A stretch of 64,000 nucleotides of DNA from G963663315 sp965214205. GTDB taxonomy: Bacteria > Pseudomonadota > Gammaproteobacteria > Arenicellales > Poriferihabitantaceae. A program made the translations under genes and the position numbers. The stretch covers positions 2,108,001 through 2,172,000 of the forward strand of contig OZ243941.1 of NCBI GenBank assembly GCA_965214205.1, given 5' to 3'. The notes under the pieces were generated by a model. That model ran no database searches. It saw only the letters and a list, made by a program, of their open reading frames with translations, and was not told the origin of the DNA. Within the stretch, counting starts at the first letter, position 1. The number at the start of each line of letters is the position of its first letter. Shown here piece by piece: positions 35,205-43,740 of the stretch.

Positions 35205-36569
35205 ATGCGACAATACGATACAGCCGAGCTTCAGGCCCTTGACCGCAGGCACTACATCCATCCCTTCACCGACCATACGGATATGTATAACCGGGGCGCC
35301 CGGATTATTGTCGGCGCCGAAAATATCTATATCTATGACAGCGACGGCAAAAAGTACCTGGACGGGATGTCCGGTCTGTGGTGCGTCAACATCGGTTACG
35401 GGAGAACCGAACTGGCCGAGGCGGCCAAGCTGCAGATGGAGCAATTGCCTTACTACAACAGTTTCTTTCAGACCGCCCAGTTGCCCGCGGTCGAACTTGC
35501 GGAAATGCTGGCGACCGTCACCCCGTCGCATATTAACCGGACATTCTTCGGCTGCTCGGGCTCCGATGGCAACGATACCGTAATCAGAATCGTGCGGCAT
35601 TTCTGGGAATGCCAGGGCCAGCCTGACCGCAATATCGTCATCAGCCGCCACAACGCCTATCATGGCAGCACTATGGCCGGAGGCAGTCTCGGCGGCATGA
35701 AAGGAATCCACGCCCAGGGGGGAATGCCGATCCCGAACATTGAACACATTGATCAGCCTTATCACTACCGTGAAGGCGGTGACCTGGACCCGGAAGAATT
35801 CGGCCTGCAACGCGCCGCGGCGCTGGAAAGCAGGATACTCGAAGTCGGCGCCGACCGGGTGGCGGCCTTTATCGCGGAGCCGGTACAGGGCGCCGGAGGC
35901 GTGATTGTGCCGCCGGACACATACTGGCCGGAGATCAATCGAATCTGTCGAAAATACGATGTATTGCTGTGCGCGGACGAGGTCATTTGCGGGTTCGGAC
36001 GCACTGGCGAATGGTTCGGTGTCGATACCTACCGTATCGAGGCCGACCTGATGACCATGGCAAAGGGGCTATCTTCCGGCTACCAGCCGGTCGGGGCGGT
36101 GATGATCGCGGACCGGGTTACCGAAGTTCTCGAAGAAAAAGGCGGCGAGTTCACGCACGGCTACACCTATTCCGGACACCCGGTGGCCTGTGCGGTGGCG
36201 CTGAAAAATATCGAAATCCTGCGCCAGGAAAGGATTATCGAGCGGGCCAGGGACACTACGATGGATTATCTTCAATCAAAAATCGCTTCTCTGGGCACAC
36301 ATCCACTGGTCGGCGAAACACGGGGAGTCGGCTTCCTCGGCGCTCTGGAACTGGTCAGGAACAAGGAAACAAAGGAAAAATATGACGACAAGGGCGGGGC
36401 CGCCATCGTCTGCCGTGACGTGAGCATGAAAAACGGGCTGGTCATGCGCGCCATCGGGGACACAATGGTGATCTGTCCTCCGTTAATCATCAGCCGGGCG
36501 CAAATAGATGAACTTCATGACCTGGCCCGGATCAGTCTCGACGAAACCCTGCAAATTCTGGATAATTAA
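35205..36569 (+). CDS. Class III (omega-amino acid:pyruvate-type) aminotransferase
   Basis: 454 aa PLP enzyme. Seen: YLDGMSGLWCVNIGYGR near the N-terminus, the HNAYHGST segment, ADEVICGFGRTG, and the PLP lysine Lys287 in TMAKGLSSGYQPVGA. The family moves terminal amino groups of putrescine, taurine, beta-alanine, GABA and similar amines to pyruvate. The downstream hydroxyacid dehydrogenase, TPP enzyme and DmdA suggest a sulfur- or methyl-containing amino compound, but substrate is not assignable. It sits at the head of the tight cluster ending at 41903. Confidence 0.88.
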   Translation: MRQYDTAELQALDRRHYIHPFTDHTDMYNRGARIIVGAENIYIYDSDGKKYLDGMSGLWCVNIGYGRTELAEAAKLQMEQLPYYNSFFQTAQLPAVELAEMLATVTPSHINRTFFGCSGSDGNDTVIRIVRHFWECQGQPDRNIVISRHNAYHGSTMAGGSLGGMKGIHAQGGMPIPNIEHIDQPYHYREGGDLDPEEFGLQRAAALESRILEVGADRVAAFIAEPVQGAGGVIVPPDTYWPEINRICRKYDVLLCADEVICGFGRTGEWFGVDTYRIEADLMTMAKGLSSGYQPVGAVMIADRVTEVLEEKGGEFTHGYTYSGHPVACAVALKNIEILRQERIIERARDTTMDYLQSKIASLGTHPLVGETRGVGFLGALELVRNKETKEKYDDKGGAAIVCRDVSMKNGLVMRAIGDTMVICPPLIISRAQIDELHDLARISLDETLQILDN

Positions 36570-36612
36570 CCCTTATTCCATTCACCCTGGCGCAGATTAG
36601 CGGATAATTCAG

Positions 36613-37542
36613 ATGGCTGCGAGCAAAACGGGCCCCGCCGAAAATGGACAAATCCGCCAGATCGACAATGTCGATCATATCTATTTCGATGGCTACTGGA
36701 TTCGTTACTACGAACCACCCGGGGAATCTCTCTCTGAAAAGAAGAAACTGCTTGATGCCCTGACCCGCAGGACCTTCCATCATACCGAGCCCGGCATCAA
36801 TACCCCCGGCGATAAACTCGATGAAGTCAGGCTGGCCTGGGAGCGGGAAACCGATGAGCAGCGCAAGCGGGTCAACGCTGCAATGCTGGCCGGCGCCCTG
36901 TTCAACCGAGCGACCGACATATTCACCACCATCGTGGACCTGGAACAACGCGGCATTCATGTCACCCCGGACGATGCTCTGATGCGCCAGTGTTCCAGTT
37001 GTCTGTCCGAAGCGCTGTCCCTGAGCGGCAACGTCAAGCACCATAGCGGCGAGGAAGGCGTCGATGAACTCTGGGGGGAGCCGGTCAAGGTATTTACCAT
37101 GTCGATGTCCGATTATTATTGCAGCCGCTATCGAAAAATCGCGCAGGCGATGCGCGATATCGACCAGATCGGGATGGAGATCAAACGATCCATCTGCTGT
37201 CTGGAGTGGTTCACAGGTTCCGGGGAACTGATCGACGATTTCATCCTGATCGCGAAAAATGAAAGCGAAATCCTGCGCAGCGACCCGGATTATCTGACCA
37301 TCTGGCCGGAGTTTGTCGCGGACGGCGAAAAGATACTGAATTTCCGGGCGAATATTCCGGTGAGCGCGTCCTCCAAACTGGAACGCCATATCAAACACGG
37401 TACCCGGCTGCTCCAGGACGGCAAGGAATTGATCACCTGGATATCCAATGTTCGTGTGCCCATGCCGGTCAGCGCCGCCTGCTATCTGAGAAAATGCGCA
37501 ACTTACCGGGAAAGCACGAAGCAATTTTTACCGGCGTCCTGA
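36613..37542 (+). CDS. Unrecognised 309 aa protein of the DmdA cluster
   Basis: No family recognised. The sequence looks soluble and mostly alpha-helical, with no signal peptide or membrane segment. Cysteines are frequent and partly paired: QCSSC (about residues 124-128), YYC (about 169), ICC (about 195) and CYLRKC near the C-terminus, so metal or redox binding is possible. The frame is supported by its strand, operon position (43 bases after the aminotransferase, 67 bases before the FMN enzyme), and balanced composition; the opposite-strand ORF over the same bases looks like a shadow. It could be a regulator or an enzyme of the same pathway. Confidence 0.65.
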   Translation: MAASKTGPAENGQIRQIDNVDHIYFDGYWIRYYEPPGESLSEKKKLLDALTRRTFHHTEPGINTPGDKLDEVRLAWERETDEQRKRVNAAMLAGALFNRATDIFTTIVDLEQRGIHVTPDDALMRQCSSCLSEALSLSGNVKHHSGEEGVDELWGEPVKVFTMSMSDYYCSRYRKIAQAMRDIDQIGMEIKRSICCLEWFTGSGELIDDFILIAKNESEILRSDPDYLTIWPEFVADGEKILNFRANIPVSASSKLERHIKHGTRLLQDGKELITWISNVRVPMPVSAACYLRKCATYRESTKQFLPAS

Positions 37543-37609
37543 TCCCCTGCCCCAATACTCGACATGACCTTCAACCGAATCCGGCCTTTGAGGCTAATGG
37601 CCTGATCGA

Positions 37610-38728
37610 ATGCCCGATAAATTCTTCACAGTGGATGATGCGCGCGCGGCGGCGAAGCGGCGCCTGCCGACGATCATATTCGATTATATCGACGGGGCGG
37701 CGGGGGATGAAATCGCGGCCAGCCTGAATCGCGAGCGGCTCGAACAAATTCGCTTGCAGCCGCGGGTATTGCTCAATGTGGAAAACCGTAACCTGAAAAA
37801 AACATGCCTGGGCCGCGAATGGGACCGGCCGTTCGGAATTGCCCCGATGGGCATGTGTGATCTCTCCTGGCCCGGCGCCGATAAAATGCTGGCGGCGGCG
37901 GCGAACCGGTACAATATTCCGGTGGGACTGTCCACGATGGCCTCCAGCAGCATTGAAGTCACCCGGCGGCGCGCCGGCGAATGCGCCTGGTTTCAACTGT
38001 ACGTGGGCCAGTCCGAGGAAATCGGCTTTGACATGGTCCGGCGCGCCGAAGAAGCGGGCTACGACACACTCATCCTGACAGTCGATGTGCCGATGGTCGC
38101 GGTGCGCCCGCGCGAACAGCGCAATGGCTTTCAGGCTCCGTTAAAAATCGGGGTCAAACAGTTTCTGGATTTTGCGATCCACCCCGGATGGTCTATTTCG
38201 ACGCTGCTGAAAGGCGTGCCGAAATTGGCCAACTCTGGCAATGCCAGCGGGAAAATTGTCCGCAACGAGAGCCGCGGCAAGGTGGACCTGCAATTTCTCG
38301 ACCGTCTGCGCGCCCGCTGGAAAGGCAGTCTGGTGGTCAAGGGAGTGCTGTCAGCGGACGATGCCGCGCTCATCCGGGAGGCCGGGGTGGACGCGATTTA
38401 CGTATCCAATCATGGCGGCCGCCAACTCGACGGCGCTCCTGCGGCAATCGGGGCGCTGCCGGCAATCCGGGCAGCCGTTGACGACCACTGCACTATCATT
38501 TTCGACAGCGGCGTCCGCAGCGGCGAATCCATTGTCAAAGCGCTCGCGCTCGGCGCTGATTTCGTGATGCTGGGACGACCGTTCCTGTATGCCATCGGCG
38601 GCGGTGGGGAACGCGGCCTGGATGATGTCATGGATGTCCTGACCAGCCAGGTCGATACGACACTGGCGCAGATCGGCAGGCCGGATATCAATGATGTGGA
38701 CCGCAGCGTGGTGATCGGGGCTGTCTGA
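37610..38728 (+). CDS. FMN-dependent alpha-hydroxyacid dehydrogenase/oxidase
   Basis: 372 aa, the usual length for the lactate/glycolate/mandelate family. Seen: FDYIDGAAGDE at the N-terminus, FGIAPMGM (FMN), WFQLYVGQ, LTVDVP, and SNHGGRQLD with catalytic His268 and the substrate-binding Arg. No membrane-insertion loop is obvious in the 200s, so a soluble oxidase is likely. It ends in TGATG overlapping the start of the TPP enzyme by one base. The tandem mimics the mandelate pathway, in which a hydroxyacid is oxidised to a keto acid and then decarboxylated. Substrate unknown. Confidence 0.92.
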   Translation: MPDKFFTVDDARAAAKRRLPTIIFDYIDGAAGDEIAASLNRERLEQIRLQPRVLLNVENRNLKKTCLGREWDRPFGIAPMGMCDLSWPGADKMLAAAANRYNIPVGLSTMASSSIEVTRRRAGECAWFQLYVGQSEEIGFDMVRRAEEAGYDTLILTVDVPMVAVRPREQRNGFQAPLKIGVKQFLDFAIHPGWSISTLLKGVPKLANSGNASGKIVRNESRGKVDLQFLDRLRARWKGSLVVKGVLSADDAALIREAGVDAIYVSNHGGRQLDGAPAAIGALPAIRAAVDDHCTIIFDSGVRSGESIVKALALGADFVMLGRPFLYAIGGGGERGLDDVMDVLTSQVDTTLAQIGRPDINDVDRSVVIGAV

Positions 38729-40428
38729 TGAAAGTACGCGGCGGCACATTACTGGCGCGGGCCTTGCAGGAAAAAGGCGTTACCCGGGTTTTCACCCTGA
38801 GCGGCGGGTTTTGCAATCCCGCGCTGGAAGGATTCATGCAATGCGGCATTGCGGTGATGAATGCTCCGCATGAACAGGTGGCCGGGCATCTGGCCGACGG
38901 CTACACACGGATTACCCGCAACCCCGCTGTCTGCCTGGTCGGACCGGAAGGCTTTGCCAATGCCGTTCCGGCCATGATGGAAGCCTGGGGGGAACGCTCC
39001 CCGGTTATTTTCATCACCGGTTCGAGCACATTGAAGCGGCAGGGAAGCGGCGGCTTCAAGGAAATTGACGATGTCGCTATCGCGGCTCCACTGACCAAAT
39101 ACAGCGCATCGGTAACCGACGGCGAGCGTATGTCGGAATTTGTGGACCGCGCCTGGAAAATCGCGGTCAGCGGCTATCCGGGAGCGGTCCATTTGAGTGT
39201 GCCGGTGGACATCATGTTCAGTTCATACCCGGAAAACGCGATGCGTGACGAACGCCCGTTCGACCGCGCCGCGAAGAGACCGCCGCGCGCATGGCCGTGC
39301 CCGGATGATTTGTCCGAAATACTGAATGTAATCCGCAACGCCGACAAACCGATACTCATTGGTGGGCACGGGGTATGGTGGTCGCGGGCCGAATCCCGAC
39401 TTGAAAACACCGCCCGCCTGCTCGGCATCCCGGTTTTCAATGTGCCGTACCATCAAAAACTTCTGGGCGAGGAGCGCCACGCCTATATGGGGCTGGCCGA
39501 CATCCATCAGTACGCCCCGTCCGGATTCGCCCTGCGCGAGTCGGATGTCGTCATCATGGTAGGGGCGCGGCTCGACAATCAGATGAATTTCGGGAATCCG
39601 CCGCTGTTCCCCGAATCGACCAAGCTGATCTGCGTCAACGGTTCGCATGAAGAAATCAACTTCAACCGGGCGGCCGATCACGTACTGCTGAGTGACCCCG
39701 CCGCGTTCTTCGATGCGCTGAAGACGCTGGCGCCTTTCAGTCGGGACTGGTTGGACGCCAACCGGCAAAAACGGGGGCAATGGGTGGAACAGACGATAGC
39801 CGAACTTCCCCAACTGGACGGTGACCGGATTCATCCCCTGCAACTGGCTCTTGACGTGCAGACCGCTATGGAAGAGCGGGACTGTCTGGTGATTGACGGC
39901 GGCAACACCCATTTCTGGTCGGAAATCGCGATCAATATCGCGGGCTGGAAAGGCCAGAAACTCGACAATGTCCTGCATCCCGGCAGTTTCAGCATGCTCG
40001 GTGTTGGTGTCCCGTTCGCCACCGCCGCCAAACTGGATAATCCGCGGCGCAATGTCGTGGTCATCAGCGGAGACGGGGCATTCCTGTCCGGCGGCTCCAG
40101 CCTGGAAGCCTCGTTTCAGGAAAACCTGCCGATTGTCGTGGTCATCGACAACAACGGCGGTCTGGATTGCATCTCCCAGCAACAGGAACGCCTGTTCGCC
40201 AACCGGAAACATTTCGCCACGGATTTTCGCGATATCCCCTTCCACACGATGTTCGAAGGCCTCGGAGGATATGGTGAACTGGTGGAACAACGCCAGCAGA
40301 TTGTGCCTGCGGTCAGGCGGGCGATCGCCAGCGGCAAAACCGCCTGCGTGAATGTCAGGACAGTCGGACATATCAGCCCGATTGTGCTGGCCACAACCAG
40401 TAAACGGGACAAGGCATCCATCGAATAA
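38728..40428 (+). CDS. Thiamine-diphosphate-dependent enzyme (acetolactate synthase/decarboxylase superfamily)
   Basis: 566 aa with the three-domain layout of the superfamily: N-terminal PYR domain with catalytic Glu49 (PHEQVAGHLADGY), a central domain (about 195-330), and a PP domain with the TPP motif GDGAFLSGGSSLEAS ending in DNNGG (about 448-476). It differs from true acetolactate synthase, which has a regulatory partner; none is near. Decarboxylation of a 2-keto acid made by the upstream FMN enzyme is the simplest reading. Sulfoacetaldehyde acetyltransferase and oxalyl-CoA decarboxylase are alternatives. Confidence 0.85.
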   Translation: MKVRGGTLLARALQEKGVTRVFTLSGGFCNPALEGFMQCGIAVMNAPHEQVAGHLADGYTRITRNPAVCLVGPEGFANAVPAMMEAWGERSPVIFITGSSTLKRQGSGGFKEIDDVAIAAPLTKYSASVTDGERMSEFVDRAWKIAVSGYPGAVHLSVPVDIMFSSYPENAMRDERPFDRAAKRPPRAWPCPDDLSEILNVIRNADKPILIGGHGVWWSRAESRLENTARLLGIPVFNVPYHQKLLGEERHAYMGLADIHQYAPSGFALRESDVVIMVGARLDNQMNFGNPPLFPESTKLICVNGSHEEINFNRAADHVLLSDPAAFFDALKTLAPFSRDWLDANRQKRGQWVEQTIAELPQLDGDRIHPLQLALDVQTAMEERDCLVIDGGNTHFWSEIAINIAGWKGQKLDNVLHPGSFSMLGVGVPFATAAKLDNPRRNVVVISGDGAFLSGGSSLEASFQENLPIVVVIDNNGGLDCISQQQERLFANRKHFATDFRDIPFHTMFEGLGGYGELVEQRQQIVPAVRRAIASGKTACVNVRTVGHISPIVLATTSKRDKASIE

Positions 40429-40434
40429 CCGGCG

Positions 40435-40785
40435 ATGACAACCGTTTCCTCGCATATTCTCGATTCGGTCACGGGCGGTTCGGCGGCGGAAATTCGCGCC
40501 CGGCTTTTTCACTGTGACGGAGACGCCGGCAAAACACTGGTATTTGACGTTTTCGCCGATACGGACGGCCGGATTTGTGAATCAGTCGATTCAGGCGCCG
40601 GGGGCGGCGACTACGAACTGGTCCTGCATAGCGCCGATTATTTTTCCCGCTCCATGCCGAACATGAATGACCCGTCCATCGTCCAGACCGTGGTAGTGCG
40701 CTTTACCATGCCCGCCGCTGCAACGCGCTGCCACATACCGGTCATGTTATCCCCGCATTCGTATTCGGTCTGGTGGTCGCGGTGA
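40435..40785 (+). CDS. Transthyretin-like protein, 5-hydroxyisourate hydrolase family
   Basis: 116 aa. The N-terminal SHILDSVTG (His7) and C-terminal HIPVMLSPHSYS match the 5-hydroxyisourate hydrolase fold, along with RARLFH and the HSADYF strand. However, the diagnostic C-terminal YRGS is replaced by an ending in WWSR, and no urate-pathway gene is adjacent. It is therefore probably a divergent member with another substrate or partner. It starts 6 bases after the TPP enzyme and overlaps the DmdA-like gene by GTGA, which ties it to that pathway. Confidence 0.75.
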   Translation: MTTVSSHILDSVTGGSAAEIRARLFHCDGDAGKTLVFDVFADTDGRICESVDSGAGGGDYELVLHSADYFSRSMPNMNDPSIVQTVVVRFTMPAAATRCHIPVMLSPHSYSVWWSR

Positions 40786-41903
40786 CCACGCCCAGACTGC
40801 TGGTATCGCGCCGGATACGGGCGACTCCGTATACGCCGCGGATCGAATCGCTCGGCGTTTCGGGCTACTCGGTGGTCAATCACACGATTCTGCCAAAAGG
40901 GTTTCGCCGGTCTGTCGCCGAGGATTACTGGCACCTGAAGGAACATGTGCAACTCTGGGATGTGGGCTGCCAGCGTCAGGTTGAGCTACGCGGCCCGGAC
41001 GCCGCCTGGCTGACGCAATTCATGACGCCGCGCGACCTGCGCCGGGCACAGCCGGGACAGTGCCTGTATGCGCCGATGGTTGATGACCGGGGCGGTATGC
41101 TGAATGACCCCGTGATCCTGAAGCTGGCCGAAGATCATTTCTGGCTGTCTATCTCCGACTCCGACCTATTGTTGTGGACAAAGGGGCTGGCGACCGGCAT
41201 GCGCCTCAACGTCGTGATTGATGAACCGGATGTCTGGCCCCTGTCGGTGCAAGGGCCGAAATCCGATGAATTGATGGCCCGTATTTTTGGCGATACGGTG
41301 CGCGATATCCGCTACTTCCGGTTTGAAAAACTCGAATTTCGCAAACATTCACATATCGTGGCCCGGTCAGGTTACAGTAAACAGGGCGGTTTTGAAATCT
41401 ACCCCGCGAAACCGGCATTGGGGCTGGAGTTGTGGGACGCTTTATGGAAGGCGGGTTCCGACCTGGATATCGCTCCGGGCAGTCCGAATCTGATCGAACG
41501 GGTCGAAAGCGGACTGCTGTCCTACGGCAACGACATGACCCGAGAAAACAATCCGCTTGAATGCGCGCTCGACCGTTTCTGCCAGTTGGATGGCTCGATT
41601 GATTTTATCGGACTGGATGCGCTGAAGAAAATCGCCTCTGACGGAGTCCGCCAGATCATTCGCGGCGTATTGTTTGACGGTGACCCCTGCCCACCGTGCC
41701 AAAAACCCTGGTTGGTCCTGTCCGACATGCGGCCAGTCGGAGCGGTGACTACCGCAATCTGGTCGCCGCGCTTCAAAAGCAATGTGGCATTGGCGATGAT
41801 TCATAAAGACCACTGCCTGCCGGACACCCGCGTCCGGGTACAGATTCCGGGGCATGGCGTCCGCTCCGGGCAGGTTATGTCACTGCCATTTTCCAACCCG
41901 TAA
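40782..41903 (+). CDS. dmdA: DmdA-type dimethylsulfoniopropionate demethylase (GcvT family)
   Basis: 373 aa. Removes a methyl group from dimethylsulfoniopropionate to tetrahydrofolate in DmdA proper. It matches my recollection of Pelagibacter ubique DmdA closely along the length: VSRRIRATPYTPRIE, EDYWHLKEHVQLWDVGCQRQVE, WLTQFMTPRDLRRA, NLIERVESGLLSYGND. A diagnostic tract reads ARSGYSKQGG with Tyr198 where I recall Trp in P. ubique. The GTG start at 40782 gives a GTGA overlap; GTG at 40773 would add three residues. A gap of 156 bases separates it from gcvT. A related substrate rather than DMSP is possible, given the neighbours. Confidence 0.85.
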   Translation: MTTPRLLVSRRIRATPYTPRIESLGVSGYSVVNHTILPKGFRRSVAEDYWHLKEHVQLWDVGCQRQVELRGPDAAWLTQFMTPRDLRRAQPGQCLYAPMVDDRGGMLNDPVILKLAEDHFWLSISDSDLLLWTKGLATGMRLNVVIDEPDVWPLSVQGPKSDELMARIFGDTVRDIRYFRFEKLEFRKHSHIVARSGYSKQGGFEIYPAKPALGLELWDALWKAGSDLDIAPGSPNLIERVESGLLSYGNDMTRENNPLECALDRFCQLDGSIDFIGLDALKKIASDGVRQIIRGVLFDGDPCPPCQKPWLVLSDMRPVGAVTTAIWSPRFKSNVALAMIHKDHCLPDTRVRVQIPGHGVRSGQVMSLPFSNP

Positions 41904-42059
41904 TGAGCGGCAACAGCCTTTGCCCAAACCGGAACAAGCCGGATAAGTGGTATTTCCCGGTCGTATTCCCGGCGAACAACTCCACTTGTTTTTATGTTAT
42001 GTTTCGCCTTCGCGGTTGTGTCAATTTTATTTATGGTCAGTTAAGGATGAGGCGGTGAA

Positions 42060-43229
42060 TTGATGAGTGAGCCCTCCCTGTTGAAAAGAACCCGGCTATA
42101 CGGGCTGCACCTTGAAGCGGGCGCGCAAATGGCCCCTTTCGCCGGTTATGATATGCCGGTGCGATACCCGTCAGGAATCATCCAGGAGCATCTTCATACC
42201 CGCGGGCAGGCCAGTCTGTTCGATGTGTCCCACATGGGGCAGATTTGCGTTTCCGGGGCGAATGCCGCAACCCTCCTGGAATCGCTGATACCGGCAGATC
42301 TCGTTTCCCTCGCCGTCGGCAAACAGAAATACGGCCTGCTGTTAAATGAAAACGGCGGAATTATCGACGATTTGATGGTTGCCCGCACTGCACAGACAGA
42401 GTTTATTCTGGTAGTGAACGCATCTTGTAAGGCCAATGATTTCAGTCATTTAAGGTATAAACTTGGCAAAGATACTCACATAAGTTTCCTGCGCGACCGG
42501 AGTTTGCTGGCGTTGCAGGGACCAAAATCTTCAGACGTGATGAACCGATTAGGACATGACCTGTCCAATATGGGGTTCATGTCAGTCAGAGAAATAACTC
42601 TGGATGGCATGCCGTGCCTGTTTTCCCGCTCTGGATATACTGGAGAAGACGGCTTCGAAATCAGCATGAATCACGATCATGCCGTTGCGCTCGCCGAGTT
42701 GCTTTTGTCCAGCCCGGATGTGGCGTGGGCCGGGCTTGGCGCCCGGGATTCATTGCGAATGGAAGCGGGTCTGCCACTGTATGGTCATGAAATCACAAAT
42801 GACACCACGCCGGTGGAAGCGGGTCTGTCCTGGGCGATTCCAAAAGCCAGGAGAGCGCAGGGAGAACGCGCCGGAGGATTCCCGGGAGATCACGTCATTT
42901 TGCCACAGATCCCCCGGCAGGTTTCCCGATTGCTGGTTGGATTACAACCCGTTGGCAGGATGCCGGTCAGACAGGGCGCGATGATCGAAGATGGCAATGG
43001 CAACACGGTCGGGACAGTAACCAGCGGGGGATTCAGCCCCAGTATGGGGAAGCCGGTTTGCATGGGTTATGTTGACCTGAAATATGCAAACCCGGCGGAC
43101 ATTGACGACATTGACGCGAAACACGGCTCCGAACGACCCGAACTGTATGCAGTGGTCCGCAACAAGCGCCTGCCTGTACGGGTAACCCGGCTGCCTTTTG
43201 TCAAACGGAACTACTACCGGAAACCATAG
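42060..43229 (+). CDS. gcvT: Glycine cleavage system T protein (aminomethyltransferase)
   Basis: 389 aa. Transfers the aminomethyl carbon from lipoyl-GcvH to tetrahydrofolate, making 5,10-methylene-THF and ammonia. Seen: FAGYDMPVRYP (about residues 27-37), FDVSHMGQ, the GGIIDDLMVAR segment with the catalytic Asp, FSRSGYTGEDGFEI and GLGARDSLRMEAGLPLYGHE. Two in-frame ATGs (42060, 42063) are equivalent. It heads the gcvT-gcvH-gcvP-lipA cluster, all plus strand, directly downstream of the DmdA-type gene. Confidence 0.95.
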   Translation: MMSEPSLLKRTRLYGLHLEAGAQMAPFAGYDMPVRYPSGIIQEHLHTRGQASLFDVSHMGQICVSGANAATLLESLIPADLVSLAVGKQKYGLLLNENGGIIDDLMVARTAQTEFILVVNASCKANDFSHLRYKLGKDTHISFLRDRSLLALQGPKSSDVMNRLGHDLSNMGFMSVREITLDGMPCLFSRSGYTGEDGFEISMNHDHAVALAELLLSSPDVAWAGLGARDSLRMEAGLPLYGHEITNDTTPVEAGLSWAIPKARRAQGERAGGFPGDHVILPQIPRQVSRLLVGLQPVGRMPVRQGAMIEDGNGNTVGTVTSGGFSPSMGKPVCMGYVDLKYANPADIDDIDAKHGSERPELYAVVRNKRLPVRVTRLPFVKRNYYRKP

Positions 43230-43296
43230 TCCGGATTATTATTATTTTGTAATCACTGATGAAAAACACATTAACTGGCAAACGAAGAGGATTGAA

Positions 43297-43671
43297 ATGA
43301 CAACTAAATTTACCGATGATCATGAATGGGTGCGTCAGGAAAATGACCTGATCGTGGTCGGAATCACCGATTTTGCCCAGCAACAACTAGGGGAAGTCGT
43401 ATACATAGAACTCCCGGACCTTGCGCGTGAACTGGCACAGGGGGAAGAGGCTGCCGTCATCGAGTCAGTCAAGGCCGCGGCAGAACTCAAATCGCCGTTA
43501 AGCGGTGTCGTCACCGAGGTCAATGAGACACTGGCGGATACTCCGGAAACAATTAACGATGACCCGGACGGAGAAGGCTGGGTATACAAGATGAAACCGA
43601 ACGACCGCTCCGAACTCGATGGATTGATGGACCTCAGCGCTTACCAATCTTTTGTTGAATCACTTGAGTAA
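43297..43671 (+). CDS. gcvH: Glycine cleavage system H protein
   Basis: 124 aa lipoyl carrier of the glycine cleavage complex. The lipoylation site is Lys59 in ESVKAAAEL, followed by the typical PLSGVVTEVNE and DDPDGEGWVYKM. The ATG at 43297 has AAGAGG six bases upstream and begins the family N-terminus; the open frame further upstream overlaps gcvT and lacks support. The lipoyl group would be supplied by LipA, encoded two genes downstream. Confidence 0.95.
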   Translation: MTTKFTDDHEWVRQENDLIVVGITDFAQQQLGEVVYIELPDLARELAQGEEAAVIESVKAAAELKSPLSGVVTEVNETLADTPETINDDPDGEGWVYKMKPNDRSELDGLMDLSAYQSFVESLE

Positions 43672-43740
43672 ACCCCGCCGGAATCGGGCTGAAAGCCTGG
43701 AACTTCACTATTCAACTACAAATCCTTACAAAGACCCGCC

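Noticed and set aside
36532..37524. 330-codon minus-strand ORF opposite the unrecognised protein
   Set aside because: I considered it as the real gene, but it is on the wrong strand for the operon, overlaps the aminotransferase end and has shadow-like composition (many Gln, His, Gly, Asp).
39223..40512. 429-codon minus-strand ORF opposite the TPP enzyme
   Set aside because: Shadow frame with no recognisable motif.
41904..42059. Glycine riboswitch upstream of gcvT
   Set aside because: The conserved tandem aptamer motifs were not seen in the 156-base gap.
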